This document shows positions 23,488 to 32,498 of a DNA stretch of 35,062 nt, piece by piece; position 1 is the first letter of the stretch, and each line of letters opens with the position of its first letter. The stretch is from positions 1-35,062 of the forward strand of contig JAFEEH010000259.1 in NCBI GenBank assembly GCA_018241185.1, written 5' to 3'. Made by a program: the position numbers and the translations under genes. Origin of the DNA: Pseudomonadota bacterium. GTDB taxonomy: Bacteria; Pseudomonadota; Gammaproteobacteria; Burkholderiales; Burkholderiaceae_C. The notes below the pieces were generated by a model. That model made no database searches. It had not been told where the DNA came from and was given only the letters and a program-made list of their open reading frames with translations.

Positions 23488-23916
23488 TCACTTGGAGGCA
23501 GCCAGCAGGAACAGTTGATCCAACTGATCTTCGTCCATGCCCAGCGCTGACGAGAGACTGCCTAGGAATGGCGAGTTGCGCTCTACGTTGGCCGCAAATT
23601 CCCATTCGATCTGCGCGGCCTCCTTGGAAGGCCTCGGCATCGCTGCGATGGCTGCATTCACCGCTGCAAGATGTCCAGCCTCCAAAAGCGCCAAACGAGC
23701 TTGGCGCATGGTGACCGAGCGCGGCGGAACAGGCACAAAAGGCGGCGGCACGTACTCGCGCGGCATGCCGTCCGGGGCAGCCTCGATCTGCTTGCCGAGC
23801 AGTTCCTCTCGAAGCGCTGCAGGGACTTCGCGCAGGTCAGCGGGTGCGTTCGGGTAGTCCACGCCGACCAGATACCAGCCAAGTGTTGACGGTGAGAATT
23901 TCCATTTCTGTGCCAT
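23488..23916 (-). CDS. Tail fiber assembly protein
   Basis: The protein has 142 residues. The N-terminus (KFSPSTLGWYLVGVDYPNAP, then DLREVPAALREELLGK) and the GMPREYVPPP linker resemble phage fiber-assembly chaperones of the gp38/Tfa type, where a short beta part precedes a helical domain. The C-terminus is helical. The gene begins two bases after the tail fiber stop, as usual for a chaperone of the fiber tip. It is the last late gene before the cargo genes. Confidence 0.65.
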   Translation of the reverse strand: MAQKWKFSPSTLGWYLVGVDYPNAPADLREVPAALREELLGKQIEAAPDGMPREYVPPPFVPVPPRSVTMRQARLALLEAGHLAAVNAAIAAMPRPSKEAAQIEWEFAANVERNSPFLGSLSSALGMDEDQLDQLFLLAASK

Positions 23917-23917
23917 A

Positions 23918-24532
23918 TCAGTTCCCCAGGGAAATCCAGTTGACCCGCACGCTCGCGCTCGCCGTGGAGACGGCGTTCGTCGAGTTGCAGACGTGCACGG
24001 CGAAGCCCGACGTTGTCGGCCAACCTGTCGTGTACATGGACAAGAGAGCGGCGCCGGACACAACGGCGCTGTCTCCCGACACCGCCACCGTGCCCCGCAC
24101 GGCGGTGGGATAAGTCAGCGGGAAGGTCACTGCGGCATTGCCCGAGCCATCGGTGATGACCACGGTTGAGCCCCACTGAACCACCAAGCCGCCCAGCCAC
24201 GAAGGGAACTTCACATAGGACGAGGCGCCGAAGCTCGAAGAGAAGCCCGCCGCGCTGGCAATCGTCGCCATCGCGGAGCGCACCCATGCGGTGGTGGCGA
24301 TGCGCGTGCTGTTGTCGGAGTTCGCCTGCGTCGTGGCGGTCGGATTTCCGGTCAGCGCCGCATCGTTGGCAGCAGGTACACCTAGAGCAGTGCGCGCTTC
24401 CGCTGCATTGCCCGTGGAGCCGAGCAGTCCCACGACGTATTCGTAGAACTTCGCGAATCCCACTCGCGCGACCGCGTTGGAGGGGTTCGGATAGGTGTCG
24501 CTGATCTCGGTCTTGAGTGGCGGTGCGGGCAT
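23918..24532 (-). CDS. Tail fiber protein
   Basis: The protein has 204 residues. The first ~90 residues contain the fiber-stalk words AARTALGVPAANDAALTGNPTA and NSTRIATTAWVRSA found in many prophage fibers. The distal part (KFPSWLGGLVVQWGSTVV, FPLTYPTAV) is the gp53-like tip domain, which carries receptor binding. It is short for a fiber and probably attaches to the gpJ-like protein encoded just upstream. It lies three bases after the gpJ-like stop. Confidence 0.8.
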   Translation of the reverse strand: MPAPPLKTEISDTYPNPSNAVARVGFAKFYEYVVGLLGSTGNAAEARTALGVPAANDAALTGNPTATTQANSDNSTRIATTAWVRSAMATIASAAGFSSSFGASSYVKFPSWLGGLVVQWGSTVVITDGSGNAAVTFPLTYPTAVRGTVAVSGDSAVVSGAALLSMYTTGWPTTSGFAVHVCNSTNAVSTASASVRVNWISLGN

Positions 24533-24534
24533 GG

Positions 24535-27500
24535 TCAGTAGCCTTTCAGGGTGATGTCAACGGTTGCCCCCGACACAGCAACGTGTGCGGAGTTGAAGGC
24601 GCGCACCTTCGGCGCGAGCGGATTGGTCTTGTCGATCTCGACCGTCACGGCGCCGCTGCCGTTGGCCTGCAGCGTGGCCTGGACGGTCTTGATGGCGGTG
24701 AAGCCCTTCGTGTAGGGGATGACGGTTCCAGCGGCGCTCACGGGCAAATCCGAGATCTCTTCCTCGATGTCGGGCGCATCGATGGTCATCACCAGTGACT
24801 GGAGGGTGCCCCGCTGCGCCCCTGCGCCCAGGCGAATGCGGAACTGGTATGCGTCGCGTGCGGCCACGATCTGCCCCGGCCATGGCTGCCAGGGACCGGC
24901 CGGCCCATAGAACGACTCGTCATCCGGCCCGTAGAACGGCTGGCCATCGTCCCCGTAGAAGGGGCCGAGCCCGGCCAGCCTGTAGTCGATGCGCAGGTCG
25001 ATCCCTTCGTACTCCGCCGCCACGGTCATGATGGAACCGGCGAGCGCCGACACCACCGAGATGGCGTCGGTGACGTAGACCAACTCGGCGTAGGCCTCAT
25101 CCTTGTAGAACGAGTCCGCGTCCGCCCGATAAAAGCTCTGGTCGTCCGAACCGTAGAAGGAGTCCAGGGCATTGGCCGAGGGCAGACCGCCCACCAGCGT
25201 CCAGCCACTCTGGTCGGCCGCATCGCCGGGCCAGCCCAACGCATGGAAATCCCACTGCTCCAGAATATTGGCGATCGGAGGGTCGCCGAGGTTCATCACC
25301 ACCACGGCCGCGTTCTTCGACACATTGCCGGTGGTGTCGATCGCCTTGCCCATGACAGTCACGACGCCGCCAGGGCGCGTCACCAGGTCATACGGGCTCT
25401 CAGTCAGCAGACCCTCGTGCAACGGCGCGGCCGAGTTCCAGTCGACGCTGCTGCCGTACTGGAAGCGGAATACGTAGCCGGCCAGGTCCGGCGGCCCATA
25501 GGGCATCTGCCACGACAGCACGCTACCGGAGATCGACAGGTTCAGCAGATCCGGCGGCGGCTCGCTCTTGCCGATGACTTGGTGATAGACGGTCTGGCTC
25601 CAGTCGCTGATGACCAAGGACGATTTGCAGCGGGCGCGAATGGCGATCCACACCAGATCACCCGGCCCCTGGAAGGCCGCGGAGGTGGCATCGCCGGGCG
25701 TGATGACCGACTGCCATGTGGTCGCATCTGTTGCCTTCCACTGGAACTCGATGGAGCCGCCGTTTTTGACCGCGGGGTCGGTCACTGCGGCGATGGACAC
25801 CTTTACGCCGTTGACGATCGTGCCGTCTGCTTGGACGATGAGCTGCGCCTCGCCGCTCTCCACTTGCGTGATGGTCGGCGGCTGGATGTTCCACGGCTGT
25901 GGCAGTTGGGTGTTTGACGCGTAGCCGGTGCGCACGATGGGCGCGCCGACCTGGTAGATCGCAGCGGAAGTCTCCTTGAACGTCAGCAGCAGCACGCCGT
26001 CGACGGTGAAGCGGCGCTCCTGGACATTGAACTCCTTGTTGACCCAGCCGTACCGGGCCAGGGTCAACGTGACGGAGTCGAACATCTCCAGCGGGTACGC
26101 CGTCATCTTGAACGGCAGCGTCACCGTGAGCGGGTCGCGGTCGTCGCGCAGCATGATGCCGGCGATGTGCATGGCCTGCCGCCAGTAGAAGACGGCCGGC
26201 ATGTTCACTTCCTGCGACAGCTCGGCACCGTCGGCGGCGATGAGTTCGCCGGCCTTGAACGGGGGGAGCGGCGTCTGAACGTAGTTGGCCGACTCGTCCC
26301 AGATCCGGGCCACGACGGTGTTGATCTTGTCATTGCGTGGTCGGTGCACGCTGATGTTGATGGCCTGCTGGCTGACCGAGCCATCATTGCTGCGCTGCAC
26401 GACTGCCAGATCGCGCTCGGTCAACGACATGACAGGCGCCTGCCATACGCCTGCGCGCACGTAGAACTCTCCCGCTGCATAGGCCCACGAGCCGCCCATG
26501 GCCTGCGCCAGGTCGTCGAAAGCGTCTCGCGCCGCCGCACCGAAGGGCAGCACGATGGACGACCGAAACATGGGAACTGCGCCGTCGCCATAGTCGACGC
26601 CTGTATCGCATGCGTTTGCCGCTGCACCGAGGCGGGCCAGTTCGCCGGCCGTCATGCTGGCCAGGGTGCGCTTGCCGAACTGCGGGTGCGTCAGGACATG
26701 CAGCATGTGCAGCGCCGGGTTGACGGTGAAACGGGTCACACCGTCGCGCGGGTCGTAGCAGCGAGCGCCGCGTACCGTCGCGGTGATGTTGGGCGGGCCA
26801 TTGGGGAAGGCGTTCTCGTCGAAGAGGAACTGCGCCGAGATGTAGGCAATGCCACGACCACGGTGCTGCGAGGTCCAGAAGCCGGGCGGGAAGGCGGCCT
26901 GCATCAGCGGGTCTGCCGCTTGGTCGGCGGTGCCCAGATACACCTTGACCGAGGCCACGCTGACCTCTGTGAAGTAGTCGAAGCTGACCGTGTAGACGAA
27001 GCGCGAGTCGTAGCTTTCGAGCGTGACAGTGTTGCCGACGATCGTCAGCGGGATCTCCGCCGCCGGGACCTGTTGCATCGCACCAGGAACCCGGGTGCTC
27101 GGAATGATGCCTGCCGCGCGGCTACAGAAGACGGTGCTTGGCACCACGCCGAGCGGCCTTGAATGATCGGTCTCGATGTCCGGGATCGGAAGGTCGAATA
27201 CCTGCGAAGTTGGCGTGTATGTGCCGTGGGTCCGAACCAGCTTGCCACCGTAGGGCCGCGTGGTGACCATACCGTTGCGGCTCTCGTCGTACTCGATCGG
27301 CTGCTCGTTGAACCAGATCTGTTCGATGCCGTCGATCTCGTGCGCGGCGATGGCCACGACCACGAAGAGCTGCGCGTTGAAGACGGCTCCGGTGGTGCCG
27401 CGAAAGACAATCGTCCCGCCCTTGCGCACGCGGCCGAGCACCAGCTCGCGCTGGGCGACCGAGGACGGCAGGTTGACCAGGCGGTCGACCTGGGAGGCGT

Positions 27501-27678
27501 CGTATTGAGCCTTGGCTGCCCGCTCGGCCTTGTTCTTCTGGTACTGCGACAGCGCCAGCGTGCCCACCAGAAGCACACCGGTGGCCCAAGCACCTGCATA
27601 CATGATCATCGAAGCGCCGAGCGCCCCGCCGACGACGGAGCCGATCGCGCTGAAGATCGGGATGAGTGCCTGGGGCAT
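24535..27678 (-). CDS. gpJ-like tail tip / host-specificity protein
   Basis: The protein has 1047 residues. It starts with two hydrophobic segments (about 8-46) as in lambda gpI/J-type proteins, followed by the J core (RELVLGRVRKGGTIVFRG, RGIAYISAQFLFDENAFPNGPP, LARLGAAANACDTGVDYGDG). Fibronectin-like beta domains and an aspartate-rich repeat region follow. It forms the central tail tip that contacts the receptor. Two clusters of eight-residue FYG repeats (about residues 835-860 and 900-925) are unusual. Its stop is followed directly by the fiber gene. Confidence 0.88.
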   Translation of the reverse strand: MPQALIPIFSAIGSVVGGALGASMIMYAGAWATGVLLVGTLALSQYQKNKAERAAKAQYDASQVDRLVNLPSSVAQRELVLGRVRKGGTIVFRGTTGAVFNAQLFVVVAIAAHEIDGIEQIWFNEQPIEYDESRNGMVTTRPYGGKLVRTHGTYTPTSQVFDLPIPDIETDHSRPLGVVPSTVFCSRAAGIIPSTRVPGAMQQVPAAEIPLTIVGNTVTLESYDSRFVYTVSFDYFTEVSVASVKVYLGTADQAADPLMQAAFPPGFWTSQHRGRGIAYISAQFLFDENAFPNGPPNITATVRGARCYDPRDGVTRFTVNPALHMLHVLTHPQFGKRTLASMTAGELARLGAAANACDTGVDYGDGAVPMFRSSIVLPFGAAARDAFDDLAQAMGGSWAYAAGEFYVRAGVWQAPVMSLTERDLAVVQRSNDGSVSQQAINISVHRPRNDKINTVVARIWDESANYVQTPLPPFKAGELIAADGAELSQEVNMPAVFYWRQAMHIAGIMLRDDRDPLTVTLPFKMTAYPLEMFDSVTLTLARYGWVNKEFNVQERRFTVDGVLLLTFKETSAAIYQVGAPIVRTGYASNTQLPQPWNIQPPTITQVESGEAQLIVQADGTIVNGVKVSIAAVTDPAVKNGGSIEFQWKATDATTWQSVITPGDATSAAFQGPGDLVWIAIRARCKSSLVISDWSQTVYHQVIGKSEPPPDLLNLSISGSVLSWQMPYGPPDLAGYVFRFQYGSSVDWNSAAPLHEGLLTESPYDLVTRPGGVVTVMGKAIDTTGNVSKNAAVVVMNLGDPPIANILEQWDFHALGWPGDAADQSGWTLVGGLPSANALDSFYGSDDQSFYRADADSFYKDEAYAELVYVTDAISVVSALAGSIMTVAAEYEGIDLRIDYRLAGLGPFYGDDGQPFYGPDDESFYGPAGPWQPWPGQIVAARDAYQFRIRLGAGAQRGTLQSLVMTIDAPDIEEEISDLPVSAAGTVIPYTKGFTAIKTVQATLQANGSGAVTVEIDKTNPLAPKVRAFNSAHVAVSGATVDITLKGY
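24902..25172 (-). repeat. Two clusters of octapeptide FYG repeats within the gpJ-like gene
   Basis: On the minus strand, the first cluster reads FYGSDDQS-FYRADADS-FYKDE and the second, ~65 residues later, FYGDDGQP-FYGPDDES-FYGPAG. The 24-base period and acidic content suggest tandem duplication and possible metal binding. Confidence 0.6.
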
Positions 27679-28074
27679 CTACACCTTCCATGCGGCTTTG
27701 GCCGCGTCCATGCCCAGCACAACCATCCCCAACTCGCCAGGCGCGAGCGCGGTGGTGCCGTTGCACAGGGCCAGCAGTTCGCGGCCCTCGTTGTCGATCA
27801 ACACCACGTCGCCCACCGAGGCGAACACCGGCGCCACCGGTTCACCCAGGGCGTCGGAAGCGATGCGCTCCAGGCCGCCGCGGGCCTCGATCAGGCGGGC
27901 CGCCTCGAGCGCCGATCCGTAGCCGCGCAGTTCGGCCGCGTGGTCGACGCCCGTCATGGCCTGCACGGCATCGGCGGCGAACAGGCAGCAATCGTTTGAT
28001 CCCCAGGCGAAGGGCACGCTGCGGCGCTCGGCGATGAAGGCCGACAGCGCGGCCTGCCAGTTCCTCGTGCGCAT
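27679..28074 (-). CDS. Tail-tip NlpC-like protein (DUF6950 type)
   Basis: The protein has 131 residues. The segment RSVPFAWGSNDCCLFAADAVQAMTG has the Cys placement of NlpC/P60-type papain-fold proteins, and the position before J matches lambda gpK. It may cut peptide cross-links during DNA injection or be only structural. The later His is not clear. It abuts gpJ with no gap. Confidence 0.7.
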   Translation of the reverse strand: MRTRNWQAALSAFIAERRSVPFAWGSNDCCLFAADAVQAMTGVDHAAELRGYGSALEAARLIEARGGLERIASDALGEPVAPVFASVGDVVLIDNEGRELLALCNGTTALAPGELGMVVLGMDAAKAAWKV

Positions 28075-28075
28075 G

Positions 28076-28657
28076 TCAGCCCTTGGCGATGAAGTAGTTG
28101 CGGTCCGGCCAAACCACCGGCACGTTGACCTGGCTCAGCAGGTACTCGAAGAACCGGTCGTCGGGGTACAAGGCCTTCTGGTCGGCGTCGCTGTACGTGA
28201 GCGGGCTGCCACGCAGCAGGTCGACGGCGCTACTTTCGGCAGTGGCCGCAATCGTGCAAGTCTCGCCGTCCTCTTCGATCGACATGGTGTCGAGCGTTCC
28301 GCGCCAGGCGATCGGCTCGTCGCACAGTTGCCCCGAGGAGGCGTCGAAGATGCCGTGCCGAATGGTGACTGGCGTGCCCTGCACCACCGCCGCGTCGTCG
28401 AGCGCGAGCGCGATGAACTCGCTGCGCACGCCCGACAGGGAGAATTGCAGGCCCTTGATCTCGCCAGGCGAGTCGTTCACCTCGCTGATCTGTCCGAACG
28501 CACCGGCGCCACGGTACAAGCCGCTGGGCGCCTGGATGTCGAAGTTCGCCGAGGTCAGCAGAATGGCGCCACCCGGGAAGTCCATGCGGACCAGCGCCGC
28601 CAAGCCGAGGACAGGCGCGGCGATCGCCGCCAGCGCGGAAGGGGCCAGGCTTCTCAC
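28076..28657 (-). CDS. Minor tail protein of the tail-tip module
   Basis: The protein has 193 residues, beta-rich, with a hydrophobic start (LAAIAAPVLGLAALVRMDFP). LTYSDADQKALYPDDRFFEYL near the C-terminus is common to tail-tip proteins in this slot (lambda L-like position). It overlaps the preceding gene by 4 bases and probably belongs to the hub that links tape measure and J. I do not know a named family for certain. Confidence 0.6.
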   Translation of the reverse strand: MRSLAPSALAAIAAPVLGLAALVRMDFPGGAILLTSANFDIQAPSGLYRGAGAFGQISEVNDSPGEIKGLQFSLSGVRSEFIALALDDAAVVQGTPVTIRHGIFDASSGQLCDEPIAWRGTLDTMSIEEDGETCTIAATAESSAVDLLRGSPLTYSDADQKALYPDDRFFEYLLSQVNVPVVWPDRNYFIAKG

Positions 28658-29244
28658 AGGTCAACCGCCTCGGCGAAATCGAGCGACACACCTTCGGCGT
28701 AGCCAGGGACGAACTGCACACCCACCGGCGTGAGCATGCGAAATGGCGCCGTAGGACGATCCCAGGTCACAACGGAGCCCTCGGGGATGAACTTTCGGGT
28801 ACGGTTCACCAATTTCGCGATCAGATGACCGCTCCCGTCTGCTACCGCATCCTCGCGAACTTGCAGCAAGAGGCCCTGAATGCCAACCATGTCGCCGGCG
28901 AGCAGCGTCTCACCAGCCGGGCAATAGACCATCACCTGGTCCGAGCCGACAGGTGTGACCTGGCAAGTGGAAGCGCCCCGCATCGTGCCTCTTGGCTCTG
29001 GGCGGCTGAAGTGGTGCAGGTAACAGACCTGGGTCTGTCCACGCATTGCGTTCAGGAACGCCTCGATCTGGGCCGCGTCGCCGAAGAGCCGGGGCGGCAG
29101 CGACAGCGACACCATCCAACGGTCCTGCAGCATGTCCAGCGTTTGCTCGCTGCCGCCGAAGGGCGAGGCGAACGTGCGCTGGTTGGTGTGCTGCCAGAGC
29201 GTGAAGGCGCTCGGGCGGAAGGCTGTCGGTAGTGCGATGGTCAT
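28654..29244 (-). CDS. Minor tail protein following the tape measure
   Basis: The protein has 196 residues. It begins LPTAFRPSAFTLWQHTNQRT and has a beta-sandwich look (GDMVGIQGLLLQVREDAV). The slot matches the lambda M-like or distal tail protein. Start ATG 29244 overlaps the tape-measure stop (ATGA), and its own stop overlaps the next gene. The function is inferred from position. Confidence 0.6.
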   Translation of the reverse strand: MTIALPTAFRPSAFTLWQHTNQRTFASPFGGSEQTLDMLQDRWMVSLSLPPRLFGDAAQIEAFLNAMRGQTQVCYLHHFSRPEPRGTMRGASTCQVTPVGSDQVMVYCPAGETLLAGDMVGIQGLLLQVREDAVADGSGHLIAKLVNRTRKFIPEGSVVTWDRPTAPFRMLTPVGVQFVPGYAEGVSLDFAEAVDL

Positions 29245-31382
29245 GCGAGAGCACCCCCGTAGCGGGTGCTGCGGTGAAGAGCAGCGGCCGACTGGCGCTG
29301 CGAGTTCTGGACGGAGTTGCGCACCTGGCTGCGTGTCGCCACGTCGCCCACGGTGAACTGCTGAATGACGGTCGGGCCACTGCCCCCGGCCAGGGCATGG
29401 TTGGGGATGATTCGGCCCGACGTGTTCGGCGTGAACCATTCGGGCCCGTTCTCACCCACGATGTAGCCCTTGCCGCTGCTGACCGGGCCGCCTGACGCCT
29501 TGAAGCCGCCGAACCACCCGCCAACAGCGGAGCCGACGGCGGAGAGCCAGCTTCCGACGCCGCCGCCACTGCTCGACCCACCAGAACCAGCCGAGCCGCT
29601 GAGCATCTGGGCGAGCGGACCTGTCACGTTCTGCCTCAGCCAAAGCTTGGCCACGTCCTGCGCCAGCCCGCTGAGCACGTCCGACAGCTTGCCGCCTTCG
29701 GTGATCGCCTTCTCGAACGCGCTTTCGAACGACGCCCCCAGCTGCTGAGCGAATTCGTCCGCCTTCTTCGCGTCGTCGGCCAGCTTCTCGGCCACACCCT
29801 TCTGGCCGATCAGGTCGGAGCGCTCCTTCAGGCTGGAAATCGTGGAGCGGATGGCGTCCAGCTCGCGCTGGTACGCGCCTTCGATCTCGCGCGCGGCGAG
29901 CAGTTGCTCCTTCTGAGCAATGGTCTCTGCAATGCGCGCCTGCTCCAGCCGCGCCTGTTCTTCGGCGTTCTTGCCGATCAGGCCAATCTGGTTCTTGAGC
30001 TCGCTGTTGCCCTCCACCAGCGATTGCGCGGATTGCTCCTGTTCCTCGGCCAGCTTGATCAACGCGGACTCGCGCTGCTTCGTGGCCTCGGCGGCGAGGT
30101 CGTCGTACTTGGCCAGCGCCTTGGCGTCGTCGATCTGGCGAGCACGGGTCAGGATCAGATCCTTCTCCATCGCCGTGACCTTGCCCAGCCGGCCCGACTG
30201 GATCTCGTCGAGCGCCGTCTCGTAAGCGGTGAGCTCCTTGGCCTTGTTGAGCTGCTTGCTCAGCGCGTCCAGGTAGCTCTCGGCCTTGGTCTTCTTGTCG
30301 CCACCACCGCCGCCGCCGCCCTTTGGCGCGACAGGCAGGTCGCCGATCGACCTGCGGGGTGCCTGCCGACGCGAAACCGCGTCGCCGTAGTCGCCCGTGT
30401 AGAGAGTCGCCACCTCATTGCGCTGGCGAATGCGGGAGACCTCCAGAAGCTTGGCGTTCTCGGCCAGGTCCGACTCCAGGGAACGAGTAGGGCGCCCGTT
30501 TCGCTGCGCGTACTCCATGTCCTTACGCAGGCGGTCCCGCTCGCGCATGAGGCCGTTGATGTCCGCACCGCTGTTGCTGGACAGCTTGCCCAGGCCCACC
30601 ATGTCCTTGGCCGCGTCCTTCACGATCGCGCCGAAGCCGCCGATGCTCGCGATCTCGCGCGCGTTCTGGAGGAACCGCGTCATAGCCGGCAGAAGGTCCG
30701 ACAGGAGTGCCCGGCCGGCATCCTTGGCGTTCTTCTCCAGAGCGAAGAGCTGCTTGTTGAAGTTCTCCGCGGCCTGGGTCTGTTCGGCCGTCACCTTGCC
30801 CACGAGCTCGGTCTGCTCGGCCAAGTCCTTCAGGAACGGGGCGGCTTCCTTGATGGACTTGCCGAACAGCTCCTGCACCACGCGGGCCTTCGACCCATCG
30901 TCTGCGAACACCGCGAGCGCCTGCGCTGTCTTGAGCAACGCGTCCGCCGGGTCCATCCTCTTCAACTCGGCCGCGTCCAAGCCAATGGCCTTCAGCGCCA
31001 TCGAGACGCCGTTCTTGCCGTCGGCCTCCTTCAGCCCGGCGTTGAACTTGACCATGGCGCCCGTGACGATATCCATGGACGCACCGGTGCGGCCGGCAAC
31101 ATCCTCCAGGGCGCTGATCTTCTCGATGGTCGACCCCGTGGCGTCGGCCACGTCGTTCAGGGCGTCCAGTCCGTCGATCAGGCTCTTGCCCCAAGCCGCG
31201 ATGCCCACAGCCGCCGCGGACACGGCCAGGCCCAGCTTCGTGCCGATGGACGAGCCGATCTCGCTCAGCTTGGCGTCGATCTCCTTGGCGCGCTTCTCGG
31301 CCGTCTTGGCAGCGCGCGCCATGTCGGTCTCGAAGCTGCCCGTTCGGGCCAGCAGGTCGACGACGATCGATCCGATGCTCAT
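29241..31382 (-). CDS. Tail tape measure protein
   Basis: The protein has 713 residues. The N-terminus IVVDLLARTGSFETDMARA, then a long helical body with coiled coils (EEQARLEQARIAETIAQKEQ), a hydrophobic segment (~48-65), and a Gly-rich C-terminus with KASGGPVSSGKGYIVGENGPE, which is a tape-measure signature. The length sets the tail length: at about 0.15 nm per residue (a general relation), near 105 nm. It directly follows the G/T chaperone genes. Confidence 0.9.
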   Translation of the reverse strand: MSIGSIVVDLLARTGSFETDMARAAKTAEKRAKEIDAKLSEIGSSIGTKLGLAVSAAAVGIAAWGKSLIDGLDALNDVADATGSTIEKISALEDVAGRTGASMDIVTGAMVKFNAGLKEADGKNGVSMALKAIGLDAAELKRMDPADALLKTAQALAVFADDGSKARVVQELFGKSIKEAAPFLKDLAEQTELVGKVTAEQTQAAENFNKQLFALEKNAKDAGRALLSDLLPAMTRFLQNAREIASIGGFGAIVKDAAKDMVGLGKLSSNSGADINGLMRERDRLRKDMEYAQRNGRPTRSLESDLAENAKLLEVSRIRQRNEVATLYTGDYGDAVSRRQAPRRSIGDLPVAPKGGGGGGGDKKTKAESYLDALSKQLNKAKELTAYETALDEIQSGRLGKVTAMEKDLILTRARQIDDAKALAKYDDLAAEATKQRESALIKLAEEQEQSAQSLVEGNSELKNQIGLIGKNAEEQARLEQARIAETIAQKEQLLAAREIEGAYQRELDAIRSTISSLKERSDLIGQKGVAEKLADDAKKADEFAQQLGASFESAFEKAITEGGKLSDVLSGLAQDVAKLWLRQNVTGPLAQMLSGSAGSGGSSSGGGVGSWLSAVGSAVGGWFGGFKASGGPVSSGKGYIVGENGPEWFTPNTSGRIIPNHALAGGSGPTVIQQFTVGDVATRSQVRNSVQNSQRQSAAALHRSTRYGGALA

Positions 31383-31386
31383 GGGT

Positions 31387-31743
31387 TCATCCTCTGGGCT
31401 TGAGGCCTGCCGCCGCGTATAGGTCGCGGTCGGCGGACGTGTGCCCGTTCTCGTCGTAGGCGGGCGGCGGCTGCAGCCATTCCAGGCGCGCCATTAGGTC
31501 GCCGCCACCCAGGCTGCCGGCGATGAGCGCGGCGGGCCGGTGGTAGCGGTGGAGGTCATCGAAGGGCCAGGACCGATAGAACTCGATCCACTGCTGGAAC
31601 TCGGCCTGGCTCATGCATGCCTGCCACTCGGCGATCGTGCGACCACCGAGCGCGAGCGCCAGGACGTGCCAGAACCAGTCTTCAGTCCTGGCCTTCAGCC
31701 TTTTTTTCGTTCGCCCCGCCGTTGATGTCGAGCACGGCGTCAA
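31387..31743 (-). CDS. T-type extension of the tail assembly chaperone (frameshift product)
   Basis: The open frame lacks a credible own start (TTG 31743 lies inside the G frame with no ribosome binding site). The conserved part starts right after the A7 slip site: KARTEDWFWHVLALALGGRTI, then SQAEFQQWIEFYRSWPFDD. This is the gpT-like domain expected only as a G-T fusion made by programmed frameshifting. The fusion would be about 209 residues. It ends five bases before tape measure. Confidence 0.7.
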   Translation of the reverse strand: MTPCSTSTAGRTKKRLKARTEDWFWHVLALALGGRTIAEWQACMSQAEFQQWIEFYRSWPFDDLHRYHRPAALIAGSLGGGDLMARLEWLQPPPAYDENGHTSADRDLYAAAGLKPRG

Positions 31744-32017
31744 AGAGGCGCGAGGCGATGGCAGGCTTCAGCCGGGCCGCCTGCTCCAGCGTCAGCACCG
31801 GCCGGCCGTCGGGCTCGCACATGCTGGCGACGATGAGGATCTCGGCGCTGGCTGCGCGCACCGCGTCGTCTTCGGAGTTGCGGGCGATGATCCACTTGCG
31901 GAAGACCTGCGCGGGCACCTCCTTGAAGTGCAGGGTGCGCTTCGTGCCGTCCGCCAGCTCGATCTCGCGCTCATGGATGGTGTCACCCACCATCAGGGCG
32001 CTGTAGTCGCCGCTCAC
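31682..32017 (-). CDS. G-type tail assembly chaperone
   Basis: The protein has 111 residues from GTG 32017, which overlaps the tail-tube stop (GTGA). VPAQVFRKWIIARNSEDD, then a helical C-terminus ending EKKAEGQD, fits tail assembly chaperones located between tail tube and tape measure. Near the end the frame reads GAA AAA AAG, the slippery site for the G-T product. Confidence 0.7.
   Translation of the reverse strand: MSGDYSALMVGDTIHEREIELADGTKRTLHFKEVPAQVFRKWIIARNSEDDAVRAASAEILIVASMCEPDGRPVLTLEQAARLKPAIASRLFDAVLDINGGANEKKAEGQD
31701..31707 (-). other. A7 slippery site for programmed frameshifting (-2)
   Basis: The minus strand reads GAA-AAA-AAG at the end of G. A -1 slip leads at once to GGC TGA and is useless. 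A -2 slip lets both lysine tRNAs re-pair on AAA-AAA and continues AGG CTG AAG GCC into the T frame. A +1 shift reaches the same frame. Phage Mu is the known precedent for -2. Confidence 0.6.
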
Positions 32018-32484
32018 GTCGTCAGCAGATCGAAGGCCACCGGACCGCTGCGCTGGATGGTGACCGAGCCCTTCCAGATGTCGTTGCCCTGGATGTCGAT
32101 GTTGATGTCGGCCACGTAGCCCTGGAAGATGGCCGAGACGCGATCGACGACGGGCTGCATCTCCGAATCGACGGCTGTGGGCGCGGTGACGCCACCCGAG
32201 CTGTAGATGCCCCACGAAACCGTCGCGCCGGATGCCTTCAGTGCCAGCAGGTCCTCATGTGCGACTTCGCCCTTGTGGACATTGAAGCTGACAGTGACCT
32301 GGCCCGGGTTGCCCAGGCCCCCGATGAAGGTTCGGTCCTGCGTGTTGTCCAGGCAGGACGTGTCGACCTGGTCGCGCGCTCCGCCCAGACCGGTGATGCC
32401 GGTGGCGCAGACCACACGTTTTACGGCCGTCGGCCCCGATGCCCAGTACAAGTCGGTGCCTTGCGTCTTGATCACAGTACCCAT
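32014..32484 (-). CDS. Major tail tube protein
   Basis: The protein has 156 residues, beta-rich (GTVIKTQGTDLYWASGPTA, then TFIGGLGNPGQVTVSFNVH, and SAIFQGYVADINIDIQGND). The size and pattern suit siphophage tail tube subunits. TGAGGAG lies nine bases before ATG 32484, a strong ribosome binding site fitting a protein needed in many copies. A terminator stands just upstream. Confidence 0.8.
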   Translation of the reverse strand: MGTVIKTQGTDLYWASGPTAVKRVVCATGITGLGGARDQVDTSCLDNTQDRTFIGGLGNPGQVTVSFNVHKGEVAHEDLLALKASGATVSWGIYSSGGVTAPTAVDSEMQPVVDRVSAIFQGYVADINIDIQGNDIWKGSVTIQRSGPVAFDLLTT

Positions 32485-32498
32485 GGTGGGCTCCTCAC

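Noticed and set aside
31701-31707. Standard -1 frameshift on the A-AAA-AAG heptamer
   Set aside because: The -1 frame reaches TGA after a single GGC codon, so it cannot make the G-T fusion.
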